Shown: positions 42,411 to 51,823, counted from the first letter of the stretch. The stretch is 56,463 nt of DNA from Bacteroidales bacterium (GCA_017962545.1 JAGCVD010000003.1:1-56463), one strand, 5' to 3'. Made by a program: numbers and translations. Notes: generated from the letters alone by a model not told the origin.

Positions 42411-43199
42411 ATGAGCGAAGGATTGTATTCGATGGAGGCTAAGGATTACGACAAAACCTTAGACCTTACCAAGATAAAGCCATACGGCGACACAATGAAC
42501 GACGGCAAGGTTCAGCTGAGTTTCACCCTGCCGGTGCCTGCGGGAGCTGAGGCCGAAGAGGCCGCCAAACAGTTGCTCAAGAAGATGGGCTTCGAGAATC
42601 CTCTGGTGGTGTATCAGAAAGAGCTGACCGAAGGCTTCTGCTTCATGAACTGCTACGGTTCGCTGACCCATACGGTGGATTACACCAGCATCCATGTGCC
42701 CAAGGTGGAGAGCACCACGATGGACATGCACGAGTGCGATGAGTATATCCGTGAGCACATCGGCCGCAAGATAGTCATCGTGGGTGCCTCGACGGGTACC
42801 GACGCCCACACTGTGGGTATCGACGCCATCATGAACATGAAGGGCTATGCCGGCCACTACGGCTTGGAGCGCTACGACATGATTGATGCCTACAACCTCG
42901 GCAGCCAGGTGCCCAACGAGGAGTTCATCGCCAAAGGTATTGAGCTGCATGCCGACGCCCTCATCGTCAGCCAGACGGTGACGCAGAAGGATGTGCATAT
43001 CAAGAACCTCACCGAACTCGTAGAGATGCTCGAGGCTGAGGGCCTTCGCGACAAAGTCATCCTTATCTGCGGCGGTCCCCGTATCAGTCACGAACTGGCC
43101 AAGGAACTTGGTTATGATGCCGGCTTCGGTCCCAACACCTACGCTGACGACGAAGCCTCATACATCGCCCAGGAGATGGTGGCCCGCGGATGGAAATGA
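42411..43199 (+). CDS. kamE: Lysine 5,6-aminomutase beta subunit
   Basis: 262 residues. The beta subunit holds both cofactors. The base-off cobalamin motif is DAHTVG with His133 as cobalt ligand, and Lys144 in MNMKG is at the position of the PLP-binding Lys144 of the Clostridium sticklandii enzyme. A Rossmann domain follows, ending in GGPRISHELAKELGYDAGFG. The N-terminal dimerisation arm is complete. The gene starts one base after kamD and stops at the repeat that leads to the CoA-transferase. Confidence 0.95.
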   Translation: MSEGLYSMEAKDYDKTLDLTKIKPYGDTMNDGKVQLSFTLPVPAGAEAEEAAKQLLKKMGFENPLVVYQKELTEGFCFMNCYGSLTHTVDYTSIHVPKVESTTMDMHECDEYIREHIGRKIVIVGASTGTDAHTVGIDAIMNMKGYAGHYGLERYDMIDAYNLGSQVPNEEFIAKGIELHADALIVSQTVTQKDVHIKNLTELVEMLEAEGLRDKVILICGGPRISHELAKELGYDAGFGPNTYADDEASYIAQEMVARGWK

Positions 43200-43226
43200 A
43201 AATTAAAAATTAAAAATCAAAAATAA
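43199..43226 (+). repeat. 7-bp tandem repeat spacer
   Basis: Four units (aaaatta twice, aaaatca, aaaataa) fill the gap between the kamE stop and the CoA-transferase ATG; the last base is the A of the start codon. Confidence 0.85.
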
Positions 43227-43885
43227 TGGAAAAAGAACAGATTAAACCTTTTATCGCCAAGCGCGCGGCCCAGGAGCTGCATGACGGCGATGTCGTCAAT
43301 CTCGGTATCGGTCTGCCGACCATGATTCCCAACTTCCTGCCTGCCGGCGTGAAGGTTATCCTGCAGTCGGAGAACGGTATGATTGGTATGGGCCCCACCC
43401 CTGAAGAGGGTAAAGAAGACCCTTGGTTTATCAATGCCGGTGGTGGCTTTGTGACCCCCGTCGAGGGTGCCAGCACTTTCGACAGCGCCACTTCGTTCGG
43501 TATCATCCGTGGCGGCCATGTGGATGTGAGCGTCCTGGGTGCCATGCAGGTGGACGAGGAAGGCGACTTGGCCAACTGGATGATTCCTGGCAAGAAGACC
43601 CCCGGTATGGGTGGTGCTATGGACCTCCTCGTCGGTGCCAAGAAGGTGATCCTCGCCATGGAGCACACCGCCAAAGGTAACCCCAAGATTTTGAAAAAAT
43701 GCACCCTGCCGCTGACCGCCAAAGGTCAGGTGAACATGATTATCACCGAGATGGGTGTCATGGAGATTACCCCCAAGGGCATCGTGCTGACGGAGATCAA
43801 TCCCGAGTTCACCGTTGAGCAGGTGCAGGCTGCCACCGAGGCTACGCTGATTGTCAGCCCCGACCTCAAGCCGATGAATGCTTAA
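43226..43885 (+). CDS. atoA: Acetate/butyrate-acetoacetate CoA-transferase subunit B
   Basis: 219 residues of the SCOT-type B subunit. The catalytic Glu49 sits in QSENGMIGMGP; GGGFVTPVEGASTFDSATSF, GHVDVSVLGAMQVDEEGDLANW and GMGGAMDLL are the family blocks. With an A subunit it moves CoA between acetoacetate and short acids, the last but one phase of lysine or butyrate fermentation. The A subunit (atoD) is not next to it: the flanks are kamE and a barrel protein, so the partner must be elsewhere, which is unusual. Confidence 0.88.
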   Translation: MEKEQIKPFIAKRAAQELHDGDVVNLGIGLPTMIPNFLPAGVKVILQSENGMIGMGPTPEEGKEDPWFINAGGGFVTPVEGASTFDSATSFGIIRGGHVDVSVLGAMQVDEEGDLANWMIPGKKTPGMGGAMDLLVGAKKVILAMEHTAKGNPKILKKCTLPLTAKGQVNMIITEMGVMEITPKGIVLTEINPEFTVEQVQAATEATLIVSPDLKPMNA

Positions 43886-43894
43886 ATTTCTGTT

Positions 43895-44503
43895 ATGAAA
43901 AAGATATTAATCGTTATCGTGGCCATGGTCTCTTTATGTGGCTATGCTCAAGAGCAGCGCCACATAGAGTTCCGTTGGCACGGAGTCTATCTGGTGGGGG
44001 ACGCCTCCTATGGCTTCAACCTCAACCGTGAAATGGACGAGTACGATACCATTGCCACCACCCTCAATGCCTTTATGCCCGGCTTCAGCGTGGGCTATCA
44101 GATTCGCAAGGAGACAGGTATTGGTGTGGGTTTCAACTATGTGGCTGATCCGACAGGTGCTTATACCCAGTTGCCCGTCTATGCTGAGTTGCGCAGCCAT
44201 ATCTGGCGCAATCAACTTACACCCTACACGGTGTTGCAGGTGGGTTACACCCTGCCGCTGGGTGCATCGTCGGTGGCCGACCCTGTGAGCAGCAAGATAG
44301 AGGAAGGTGGTCTCTACTTCGGTCTTGAAGTGGGCGCCCGTTATGCTATCAGTCGATCATTGGCTGTCGCTGGACATGTCGGCTATCGTCTGCTGCAGTC
44401 CAACCTTGTCAGCCGTACCGACTTGCAGGGTCACTCCATTCTTTCGGTGCCCATCACATTGCATGTCCTCGCCATAGGTGCATCGGTCTACTTTGGGAAT
44501 TAA
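43895..44503 (+). CDS. Outer-membrane beta-barrel protein
   Basis: 202 residues with a signal peptide (LCGYAQ). The mature part has alternating hydrophobic strands with glycines (GFSVGYQIRKETGIGVGFNY, in parts; YFGLEVGARYAIS; LAIGASVYFGN with an aromatic near the end), typical of an 8-stranded OmpX/OMP_b-brl type barrel. No function is known. It starts 9 bases after the CoA-transferase, so it may be part of the kam transcript. Confidence 0.78.
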   Translation: MKKILIVIVAMVSLCGYAQEQRHIEFRWHGVYLVGDASYGFNLNREMDEYDTIATTLNAFMPGFSVGYQIRKETGIGVGFNYVADPTGAYTQLPVYAELRSHIWRNQLTPYTVLQVGYTLPLGASSVADPVSSKIEEGGLYFGLEVGARYAISRSLAVAGHVGYRLLQSNLVSRTDLQGHSILSVPITLHVLAIGASVYFGN

Positions 44504-44519
44504 GAGATAAGGATTGGGA

Positions 44520-47500
44520 ATGTTGTTCAACGGTCATCGTTTGCCATCTGTCGCCATACTTGTCTGCGTTGGCCTGCTACTTCATTCTTCATTCTTTACC
44601 CGTAATACTCTCAGTGCTCAGTCAATGCCGGCACGCTCTAACGTGACGCCATACTATGATGAGAATGGTGTGGCGAAGGAGGCCTATCGTGAATCGCCGT
44701 ACTATATGGAATTCACGGGCAGTTGGCAGCAGCGTCAGACCGATAGTTCGGTTTGCTATATACGGCAAGTGGACGCCGAAAAGAGCTGGAAGGACTATTT
44801 GGTGTATCTGAATGTCCGAGCCGGCCGTGCGGTACGTGTGTCGGTAAATGGCAAGGAGGTGGGTTACGCCGACGATTCACGCCAGTGGAATGAGTTTCTG
44901 CTGACGCCCAGTCTCAGGTATGACAGAGCAAACACGCTCGTTGTCGAGACCTTGCATCAGGGACAGGGAGCGTTGCTGGAAGATGCAACATTGTCCGTAG
45001 GTCTCAACGGTGAGCCTTACCTTATCTTCAAGAATGACCCCAATGTGGCCGATTTCACGATGACGGCCGACTACGATGCTGCCAGCACCACAGGTATATT
45101 GTCTGTGAGCGCCAATGTCTTCTGCGGCAAACGTAAAGGGAAATACTACCTGGAGGTCGAGATATGGGATCCTCGGGGTCGCAATTTCGACCGTATGGGT
45201 CGTTGGGTGGTGTTCAACGGCAGGAGTGAAGAGACGGTCGACGTCAGTCGCTCATGGGCCGGTGTCTCACCGTGGAACGCGGAAGAGCCCAACCTCTACA
45301 CTGCGGTGATACGTCTGCGCAACGACAAGATGGAAGAGGAGGAGGTTGTCGGAGGCCGTTTTGGTTTCCGACGTGTGGAGGTGAAAGACGGAGTGCTGCA
45401 ACTCAATGGCAAAGCCATCACCCTTAAGGGGGTCACCTATGGGGTGGAGCATACCGAAGGTTGTGCTTCTCGCCAGCAGATGCAACATGATGTGGAGACC
45501 ATGAAGCGTAACAACATCAATGCTGTGCGAACAGCACGCTATTCGCCGATGGATTCTTGGTTCTACGAACTATGCGACCGTTATGGACTGTATGTTGTAT
45601 GCGATGCTAATCTGTTGCCCCTTTCGGAACAGCGACAGGCCGTGGCGACGAATTCAGACTTTATGCCGCTGTTCGAGCACCGTGTGGAGAATCTGTATGG
45701 AAAATACAAGAACCATACCAGTATCATCGCCTGGTCGTTGGGCAACACGCGCGACAATGCCGTCTGTATGACGGCGGCTTACAAACGCCTGAAGGCCAAG
45801 GATAAGACGCGCCCTGTGATTTTTTCTGGCGCTGACCATGGCGATGCCACCGACGTGATAGCGCCACAGCAGCCTGAATTGATGGCGTTGCGCCAAAGCT
45901 TGAAGAAGCAAGGCGAAAGGCCATATCTCCTCCTGACCAGTGTTGACAGAGTCCATTTTGCTGACCTCGAGGCATTGTGGCAACTCGTTGTTGACAACAG
46001 GCAGCTGCAGGGTGGCTTTGTTGACGCGTGGCCTCTCGGTAGCGTGATGCTTTCCGAGTTGAAGTACCTTTACCAGCCTTTCGATGTCAGACTCGATAAG
46101 ATGACGCCCGACGACGGCGAGTTTGTGGTCTATAACCGTAACGACTTTACTCCTTTCGGACGTTATTCGCTGGATTATAGCATCTTCACTAACTTGAGGC
46201 CCTCCATCACTGGTGGTGAGTTGCCAGCGGTGCCTCCCTGTGGTGGCAGCGACAAGGTGAGCATGCGCATCCCGCATGTCGACCTGCAGGCAGGCGAGGA
46301 AATGTTCATACGTTTCAACCTAAGGGTGAGTGGACAAAGCGCCTCGGCTACCCAAGGCACCATAGTGTTTCCTCTGGAGCCCCCAAAGCGCACCAAGCCG
46401 ATGTTCGAGAATGGTGGCGAGATAATGGGTACTCCCGACTTGATACTGACGGATTTGGGTTTTGTCAATCACTCCGATTGGCATAAGGAGATTGTCGACA
46501 GACGTGAACGTCGGACGGATACCAAAACATTTTGCATCGATGTAATGGAACGTTATCTAGAGCCGGAGAGCGGTGCGACAATGTGCGACGTCCGTTCCAC
46601 TTACACCTATTTCAGTAGTGGTGACGTGGTGCTGGATTATACGGTGTTTCCTTCTGACTTGTTGCGGGGAACTACGACGCGGACTTTCGTCAAGGTCTTT
46701 TATGAAAGCGATAGTGTGACATGGTTCGGTAACAACCGTGAGGTCTACTTTCGTGAGGGTAAATCTGCCGATGTCGGCGTGTATAGCCATAACTCCAACG
46801 GAGTTGTCCGTCAACAGGTACGCTGGTGTGCCACACACAAGGGTGGGGAAGGAGTGTTTATGGAAGTGCTCGACGAGAAGTGCGGCATGGAAGTCTGCAA
46901 GGAATCAGTGATGCTGCTTCCAGAAAGCCAGCAAAGTTTCCGTCTGCATCTTCGTCCATATTCAGGTGTTGATCCCGCGGAGTTCTATGGGAAAGCCTAC
47001 CCTCGCATGCAGGCGGGAGTGCTTGAAATGCCCGTTATCACGGCCTCCGACACTCGTTTCTCAGCTCCTTTAATAGTGTCCATTACAAGCAGTCAATCAG
47101 ACAATCAGGCAATCATAAGATATACTCTCGACGGCTCCGACCCAACGATGGAGTCGCCGCTTTACATCGCACCTTTCGAGATTACCTCCACCACGACGGT
47201 CAAGGCGCGGGCCTTTGCAAAGGATATGCCGCCGTCGTTCACCGCCACACGCAAGTTCAACTACGACCACATCGTGAAGACCACCTTCTCGCGCAAAGCC
47301 AATACACCCTATAATGTCGGTGCCGACACAATCCTTTTCGATGGCGTCAAAGGTACTATAGAAGACCTCTCGCAGGGATGGCTTGGGTTCTCTGGCGAGC
47401 CTGTCGTCACCACCGTGCAGCTTGCCAAGCTTATCAATGTGGAACATATCACGCTGCGTTATGCCCATACCCCTGGCACATGGGCTTTCGCCCCTCGTCA

Positions 47501-47750
47501 AGTGATGATAGCCCTCTCGTCCGACGGCATCACTTATGGCGATACACTCATCGCTGATATTACTTTCGACCCAGCCGATGAAGAAGAGGTCTCGCCGCGT
47601 GTAACGGAAATTAAGGTGCCTGTCGGCAAAGATGCCGTCGGATTTATGAAAATAATACCTAAGACCATAGACAGAATCCCCGTTTGGCATCGTGCCAAAG
47701 GACTGAAACCGTGGATGCTTATGGATGAAATAGAAATTAGTGAAAAGTGA
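44520..47750 (+). CDS. GH2/LacZ-fold protein lacking catalytic glutamates
   Basis: 1076 residues. The fold follows bacterial beta-galactosidase: jelly-roll domain (about 60-165), immunoglobulin domain with WNAEEPNLYTAVIRL (about 253), TIM barrel with DVETMKRNNINAVRTARY and FYELCDRYGLYVVCDAN, the FVVYNRNDF domain, and a Bgal_small-like domain with YTYFSSGDVVLDY. Where LacZ has the acid/base Glu in SLGNE, this protein has SLGNT (Thr410), and the nucleophile segment LCEYAHAMGN is replaced by LLTSVDRVHF without Glu. A CHB_HEX_C-like domain (YTLDGSDPTMESPLY) and a discoidin-like end follow. Probably a binding or structural protein. The first ATG is used; an in-frame TTG lies 6 bases earlier. Confidence 0.8.
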   Translation: MLFNGHRLPSVAILVCVGLLLHSSFFTRNTLSAQSMPARSNVTPYYDENGVAKEAYRESPYYMEFTGSWQQRQTDSSVCYIRQVDAEKSWKDYLVYLNVRAGRAVRVSVNGKEVGYADDSRQWNEFLLTPSLRYDRANTLVVETLHQGQGALLEDATLSVGLNGEPYLIFKNDPNVADFTMTADYDAASTTGILSVSANVFCGKRKGKYYLEVEIWDPRGRNFDRMGRWVVFNGRSEETVDVSRSWAGVSPWNAEEPNLYTAVIRLRNDKMEEEEVVGGRFGFRRVEVKDGVLQLNGKAITLKGVTYGVEHTEGCASRQQMQHDVETMKRNNINAVRTARYSPMDSWFYELCDRYGLYVVCDANLLPLSEQRQAVATNSDFMPLFEHRVENLYGKYKNHTSIIAWSLGNTRDNAVCMTAAYKRLKAKDKTRPVIFSGADHGDATDVIAPQQPELMALRQSLKKQGERPYLLLTSVDRVHFADLEALWQLVVDNRQLQGGFVDAWPLGSVMLSELKYLYQPFDVRLDKMTPDDGEFVVYNRNDFTPFGRYSLDYSIFTNLRPSITGGELPAVPPCGGSDKVSMRIPHVDLQAGEEMFIRFNLRVSGQSASATQGTIVFPLEPPKRTKPMFENGGEIMGTPDLILTDLGFVNHSDWHKEIVDRRERRTDTKTFCIDVMERYLEPESGATMCDVRSTYTYFSSGDVVLDYTVFPSDLLRGTTTRTFVKVFYESDSVTWFGNNREVYFREGKSADVGVYSHNSNGVVRQQVRWCATHKGGEGVFMEVLDEKCGMEVCKESVMLLPESQQSFRLHLRPYSGVDPAEFYGKAYPRMQAGVLEMPVITASDTRFSAPLIVSITSSQSDNQAIIRYTLDGSDPTMESPLYIAPFEITSTTTVKARAFAKDMPPSFTATRKFNYDHIVKTTFSRKANTPYNVGADTILFDGVKGTIEDLSQGWLGFSGEPVVTTVQLAKLINVEHITLRYAHTPGTWAFAPRQVMIALSSDGITYGDTLIADITFDPADEEEVSPRVTEIKVPVGKDAVGFMKIIPKTIDRIPVWHRAKGLKPWMLMDEIEISEK
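44581..44601 (+). repeat. Short 7-bp repeat in a signal peptide
   Basis: Two exact ttcattc units and one variant (tttaccc) encode HSSFFTR in the signal peptide of the GH2-like protein. A weak 8-bp type remnant (agagataagg) also lies just before the start codon. Confidence 0.55.
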
Positions 47751-48724
47751 TGAAACTCAAGATTCATAATTCATTTTTAATCGTGACAGCGCTGCTGTTG
47801 CTCACCTCCTGTGAGGTGGAGTTTTCGCCCAATGCCGAGTATGTGGAGACCCCAGTGGTCTATTGTGTGCTCGACCAGGATGACGACACTTCATGGGTGC
47901 GTGTGGAGCGATGCTTCCTCGAAGATGGCAATATCTATAGTTATGGCTCTCAGAGCGAGCTCTACACATACCCTCAGGGAACACTGCAAGTCACTTTTCT
48001 TGCCTATCGTCAAGGACAGCTGGTGTCTACTGACGTGTTGACCGAAATCCTGCGCCCGCGCAACGACGGCGATTTCGACAACTCGCCGCTACCGGTCTTC
48101 TACACCGTGACTTCACTCGACACCACCTGTATGTATAAGTTGGAGGTGCGTCATGTCGACAATGACAGCCTTATCGCCAGTACCGACTCCATCCCTTTGA
48201 TCCTCCAGACTGAAACAACCCTCATCAATACCCCGACCAACAACCAGCGTTTCCGTTTTGTCAACGGTGTCTGCAAGATTTCGTGGAATGCTCTCGAACA
48301 TGCCCGCCGCTACCAACCTTTTGTGCGTTTCTATTACGGTGAACTCGGCGACACACTCCATATCGACCTCTTCTGTAACAGCGTGACGACGCTCTCTACC
48401 GAATACGGACTTCAGTCGTTCCTCAACTCTGTAAAGGCTGCCCTCAAGGACGACCCCAATCCCAAGGAGTATCTGCAATATGTCGATATCTATCTCACGT
48501 CTTGCGATGAGAACCTCAATGTCTATATGAGCTCCGTCCATAGCGGAACCAACCTCAACCAGACCACTGACACCTATACCAACATCCGTGGAGGTGTGGG
48601 TATCTTTGCTGTGCGGCGCACCCATCTCTACAAGAACCTCCTCGCCGACAACTCCATGAACCCCATCCATACCAGTGCCCCCGGCCTTTATGCTTACCTC
48701 CATGATCTTGGCGTGGGCTTCTAA
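47750..48724 (+). CDS. DUF4249-like lipoprotein
   Basis: 324 residues with lipobox LTSC. The pattern after the lipobox (VETPVVYCVLDQDDDTSWVRVERCF, in parts YVETPVVYCVL) and NIRGGVGIFAVRR near the C-terminus resemble DUF4249, a family of surface or periplasmic Bacteroidota lipoproteins often found beside TonB-dependent receptors; none is adjacent here. The ATG overlaps the stop of the GH2-like gene (TGATG), so the two are translationally coupled and may act together at the cell surface. Confidence 0.7.
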   Translation: MKLKIHNSFLIVTALLLLTSCEVEFSPNAEYVETPVVYCVLDQDDDTSWVRVERCFLEDGNIYSYGSQSELYTYPQGTLQVTFLAYRQGQLVSTDVLTEILRPRNDGDFDNSPLPVFYTVTSLDTTCMYKLEVRHVDNDSLIASTDSIPLILQTETTLINTPTNNQRFRFVNGVCKISWNALEHARRYQPFVRFYYGELGDTLHIDLFCNSVTTLSTEYGLQSFLNSVKAALKDDPNPKEYLQYVDIYLTSCDENLNVYMSSVHSGTNLNQTTDTYTNIRGGVGIFAVRRTHLYKNLLADNSMNPIHTSAPGLYAYLHDLGVGF

Positions 48725-48754
48725 AAAAGAAGCCGACATGTGAAAAAATATATG

Positions 48755-48762
48755 TATATTTG
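48755..48762 (+). promoter_or_regulatory. Bacteroidota -7 box (tig)
   Basis: TATATTTG followed by C, 52 bases before the trigger factor ATG. Confidence 0.7.
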
Positions 48763-48814
48763 CATTTTCAATAAAAAATAGAAAATATTAATACACAATA
48801 AAATAAACAATCAG

Positions 48815-50170
48815 ATGAACATCACAAGAGAGAAATTAAGTGATTTGGAACTCTGTATCAAGGTTGATATAGAGGAAAAAGACTACATTGAGAACGTTAC
48901 AAAGCAACTCAAAGACTACCAAAAGAAAGCCACCGTTCCCGGCTTCCGTAAAGGTATGGCCCCCATGGGTCTCATACAGCGCATGTATAAAGGCGCCATC
49001 GTGGGTGATGCAGTGCAGAACGAACTGAACAGCAGTCTCTTTAAGTATATTGACGATGAGAAACTGCACATCCTCGGTATGCCCATGTCCGACGACGAGA
49101 AGACCGGTGAGGTCGACTTCGCCAAGCAGCAGAACTTTTCTTTCTATTTCAATGTGGCTTTGGCACCCGAGTTCGACATCGACTGGAGCAAGATCAACGT
49201 GGTGTACAACCAGATAAAGGTAACGTCGAAAGAGGTGGAGAACGAGATTGCCAACGTCACCAACCGCTACGGTAAGTTCGAGACACCCGAAACTGTCGGT
49301 AAAGGCGACATCATGTACGGCAAACTTGTCGAACTCGACAAGAAAGGCAACGTCAAAGAAGGCGGTGTGAGCACCTTCGTCAGCCTCAACCTCATCAACC
49401 TCAAAGACGAGGCCCTACTGCCTCTCTTCGAAGGCAAGAAAGCAGAGGAGAAGATTGTCTTCAATCTCTACAAGGCTTTCCCGGTGGCCGACATCGAGCG
49501 CGCTCTGCATATTGACACCGATGCCGCCAAGAAGTTCAAGAGCGACGTCGAACTGACCCTCAGCGGCATCTCCCGCATCATCCCCCACGACATCGACGAA
49601 GACCTCTTCAAGCTCGTCTTCCCCGACCAGAAGATTAAGGATGCCGACGCCTTCACCAAGGCCATGAAGAAAGAGTTCGAGAAAGCCAATGGCGAGCAGA
49701 GCGACTACCTCTTTGTCAACCAGGTCCGCAAGGCCTTGGTCGAGAACTTTGACAAGCCGCTGCCCGAGAATTTCCTGAAGAAATGGTTTGCCAGCCGTGG
49801 TGAAAAAGATATGACGCCCGATAGTATTGAAGCCGACTGGGCCGAGAAATACCTCCCCTCGCTGAAGTGGGAACTCATCGAGAGCAAACTCGAGGAGATT
49901 CAGCCCGTCGAGCCTACCAGCAACCAGATTGTCGACTACATTAAGGATATCCTCCGTCGCAATGACCATAAGCCTGAAGGCGAGAAGAAGGAGGAGACCG
50001 AGCAGCGCCTCGAGCAGGCCGCCCGCAGCATCGCCGCCGACCGTAAGAACGTCCAGCAGTTGGTCGACCGCCTCTACGCCGAGAATCTGGCCAAACTCTT
50101 CAAAGAGCAGCTTAAGCCCACGGTGGAGAAGGTCTCCGCCAAGGAGTTCGCCGAGCGTGCACAGAATTAA
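48815..50170 (+). CDS. tig: Trigger factor
   Basis: 451 residues. The ribosome-bound chaperone that meets nascent chains. The N-terminal ribosome-binding domain carries the tail signature VPGFRKGMAPMGLIQRMYK (Bacteroidota form of GFRxGKxP). The middle FKBP-like domain (about 160-245) is weakly conserved and probably lacks isomerase activity, as in relatives. The C-terminal arm domain is rich in charged helices. It has its own promoter and is followed after 31 bases by a barrel protein gene. Confidence 0.92.
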   Translation: MNITREKLSDLELCIKVDIEEKDYIENVTKQLKDYQKKATVPGFRKGMAPMGLIQRMYKGAIVGDAVQNELNSSLFKYIDDEKLHILGMPMSDDEKTGEVDFAKQQNFSFYFNVALAPEFDIDWSKINVVYNQIKVTSKEVENEIANVTNRYGKFETPETVGKGDIMYGKLVELDKKGNVKEGGVSTFVSLNLINLKDEALLPLFEGKKAEEKIVFNLYKAFPVADIERALHIDTDAAKKFKSDVELTLSGISRIIPHDIDEDLFKLVFPDQKIKDADAFTKAMKKEFEKANGEQSDYLFVNQVRKALVENFDKPLPENFLKKWFASRGEKDMTPDSIEADWAEKYLPSLKWELIESKLEEIQPVEPTSNQIVDYIKDILRRNDHKPEGEKKEETEQRLEQAARSIAADRKNVQQLVDRLYAENLAKLFKEQLKPTVEKVSAKEFAERAQN

Positions 50171-50201
50171 TTTGTCTCTAACATAGTAAACAGGAATTGT
50201 T

Positions 50202-51401
50202 ATGAAGAAATTGTTGTTGTCAGCCCTGATGGTTTGCATCGCCTTAGGCCTGTCGGCCCAAGAGAACGACGGGATTGTGTATCCTAATACCTTGTATGGC
50301 TCTGTCAATGTGGGTGCTTTCGACTATGCCCACAATGGGGAAAGCGCCTTTGGCGCGCCCTCTTTCGGACTCACAGGAGGTTGTTGGATGGGCTCCTCGC
50401 TGGCAGCTCAGCTCGCCTTTGATGGAGTGATGGCGCCCAGCACGGCTGGCAACAACACATTCTTCCTGTTTGTGGGACCTGAGTTCAAGTGGGATGTTAA
50501 CGCTACTTTCTTCCACGTCTACAACAAGAACTTCCTCTATCCCGTTCCTTTCTATCCCCTCATAGGGCTCGGGCTTTCCGCCTGTAACCTCGGCGACTCG
50601 GCCTTGGCCGACTACGCCTTCCATGTGATGCTCGGCCTGCAGGTGCCCTATCGCATCAACGAGAATGTAGATGCCTATTTCCAATACAAGTGCTTCTTCC
50701 TTCGCCAGGGTTTTGACAATTCTCCGGGCGACAACTACATGCACACTTTTGGTGTGGGCTTCCTCTTCAGCCAACGTCATGATCCTTTCCATCGCCGTAC
50801 CATCTATTCTACACGTACACAAACGGAAGACTGGTTCTTTGGTATCGGTATCGGCGCCAACTATTCGGCTTTCGACCTCTTCTCCAACCCCAACCTCGGC
50901 GGTACTGCCATGGTAGGTGTGGCCCCCGAACTGATGGTCGGACGCAATTTCAGCAACTTCTGGTCGGTGCGTGTCCAACTCGGCGGCCTGTCGGCGCATG
51001 AGATTTACGACACTGTACAGCAGGCAGCCGGCAAAGCTTATAGCTTCTCGCACATCCATGCCGACCTCATGCTCAACCTCAGCAGTTTGTTCTGCCGTCA
51101 GCGTGGTGTCAAATTCAATGTTATGCCTTATCTCGGTGCCGGTCCCGTGTGGCGTTACGATAACCTTACCTTCGATGTGGGTGCCGATATGGGCTTGTTC
51201 CTTCGCTACTATATCGACCACAAGAGCGACATCTACTTTGATGCCAAATACTTGATGGTGGCTCCTGCCATTGGTGGCGGCCGTGGCCCCTCAGGCAATT
51301 TCTATGGCGTAGGACTGCCCAGTGTGACGGTGGGTTATATCTATAACTTTGGCCAACACACCACGCGTTACCGCATGCCTCTCGACAAGGTCATGCGCTA
51401 A
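50202..51401 (+). CDS. Outer-membrane barrel protein with two similar halves
   Basis: 399 residues with a signal peptide ending LSAQ. Two halves look alike: both end in a strand with tyrosine or phenylalanine followed by glycine (THFGVGFLFSQ-like HTFGVGFLFSQ at about 185, and TVGYIYNFGQ at about 380), and both carry a PYLGAG/YPLIGLG block followed by an aromatic-rich strand. This suggests two tandem 8-strand barrels or one 16-strand barrel from a duplication. The family is unknown. It follows trigger factor by 31 bases. Confidence 0.7.
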   Translation: MKKLLLSALMVCIALGLSAQENDGIVYPNTLYGSVNVGAFDYAHNGESAFGAPSFGLTGGCWMGSSLAAQLAFDGVMAPSTAGNNTFFLFVGPEFKWDVNATFFHVYNKNFLYPVPFYPLIGLGLSACNLGDSALADYAFHVMLGLQVPYRINENVDAYFQYKCFFLRQGFDNSPGDNYMHTFGVGFLFSQRHDPFHRRTIYSTRTQTEDWFFGIGIGANYSAFDLFSNPNLGGTAMVGVAPELMVGRNFSNFWSVRVQLGGLSAHEIYDTVQQAAGKAYSFSHIHADLMLNLSSLFCRQRGVKFNVMPYLGAGPVWRYDNLTFDVGADMGLFLRYYIDHKSDIYFDAKYLMVAPAIGGGRGPSGNFYGVGLPSVTVGYIYNFGQHTTRYRMPLDKVMR

Positions 51402-51417
51402 CGCATTGACGTAATCC

Positions 51418-51822
51418 TTATCTCACCGTCGGCTTTCCCGACTGGAGCCAGGCCATGATGCCGCCGCCCAAGTCGTAGACGTTGTAGCCCTGCTCGGCAA
51501 TCATCATCGCGGCCTTTTGGCTGCGCTTGCCGCTGCGGCAGTAGACGGCCACGTCGCCTTTTAGACGCAGACGCTCGACGAAGTCGGGTTGGTTGACGTC
51601 GACATTCTCGGCACCGGCAATGTGTCCTTCGGCATACTCGCTGCGCGTGCGCACGTCGATGACACGCACCTCGCCCTTGTGCACGAGCTTCTCGAAGTCG
51701 TTGACATGCAGAATGGTGATGCGGTCTTGCGGCTTTATCTGCTCCGTCTGTTCGGCTTTCTTGCTGCAACTGCAGCCCATCGCCATCACGGCGACGATGG
51801 TCATAAGTAGAATCTTCTTCAT
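51418..51822 (-). CDS. Rhodanese-like lipoprotein
   Basis: 134 residues with lipobox AMGC (Cys17) and a following CSC. The rhodanese fold includes VRVIDVRTRSEYAEGHIAGAENVDV and the active loop CRSGKR with Cys95. Single-domain rhodaneses carry a persulfide for sulfur transfer; the extracytoplasmic anchor points to the periplasm. The start lies one base after the stop of the PatB/MalY lyase gene. Cys-S chemistry in both genes (a beta C-S lyase makes sulfide) makes a joint role in sulfur handling reasonable, though not shown. Confidence 0.88.
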   Translation of the reverse strand: MKKILLMTIVAVMAMGCSCSKKAEQTEQIKPQDRITILHVNDFEKLVHKGEVRVIDVRTRSEYAEGHIAGAENVDVNQPDFVERLRLKGDVAVYCRSGKRSQKAAMMIAEQGYNVYDLGGGIMAWLQSGKPTVR

Positions 51823-51823
51823 A

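Noticed and set aside
48716-48734. Hairpin ggcttc/gaagcc at the end of the DUF4249 gene as a terminator
   Set aside because: The stem is only 6 bp and no T tract follows; transcription end here is unsupported.
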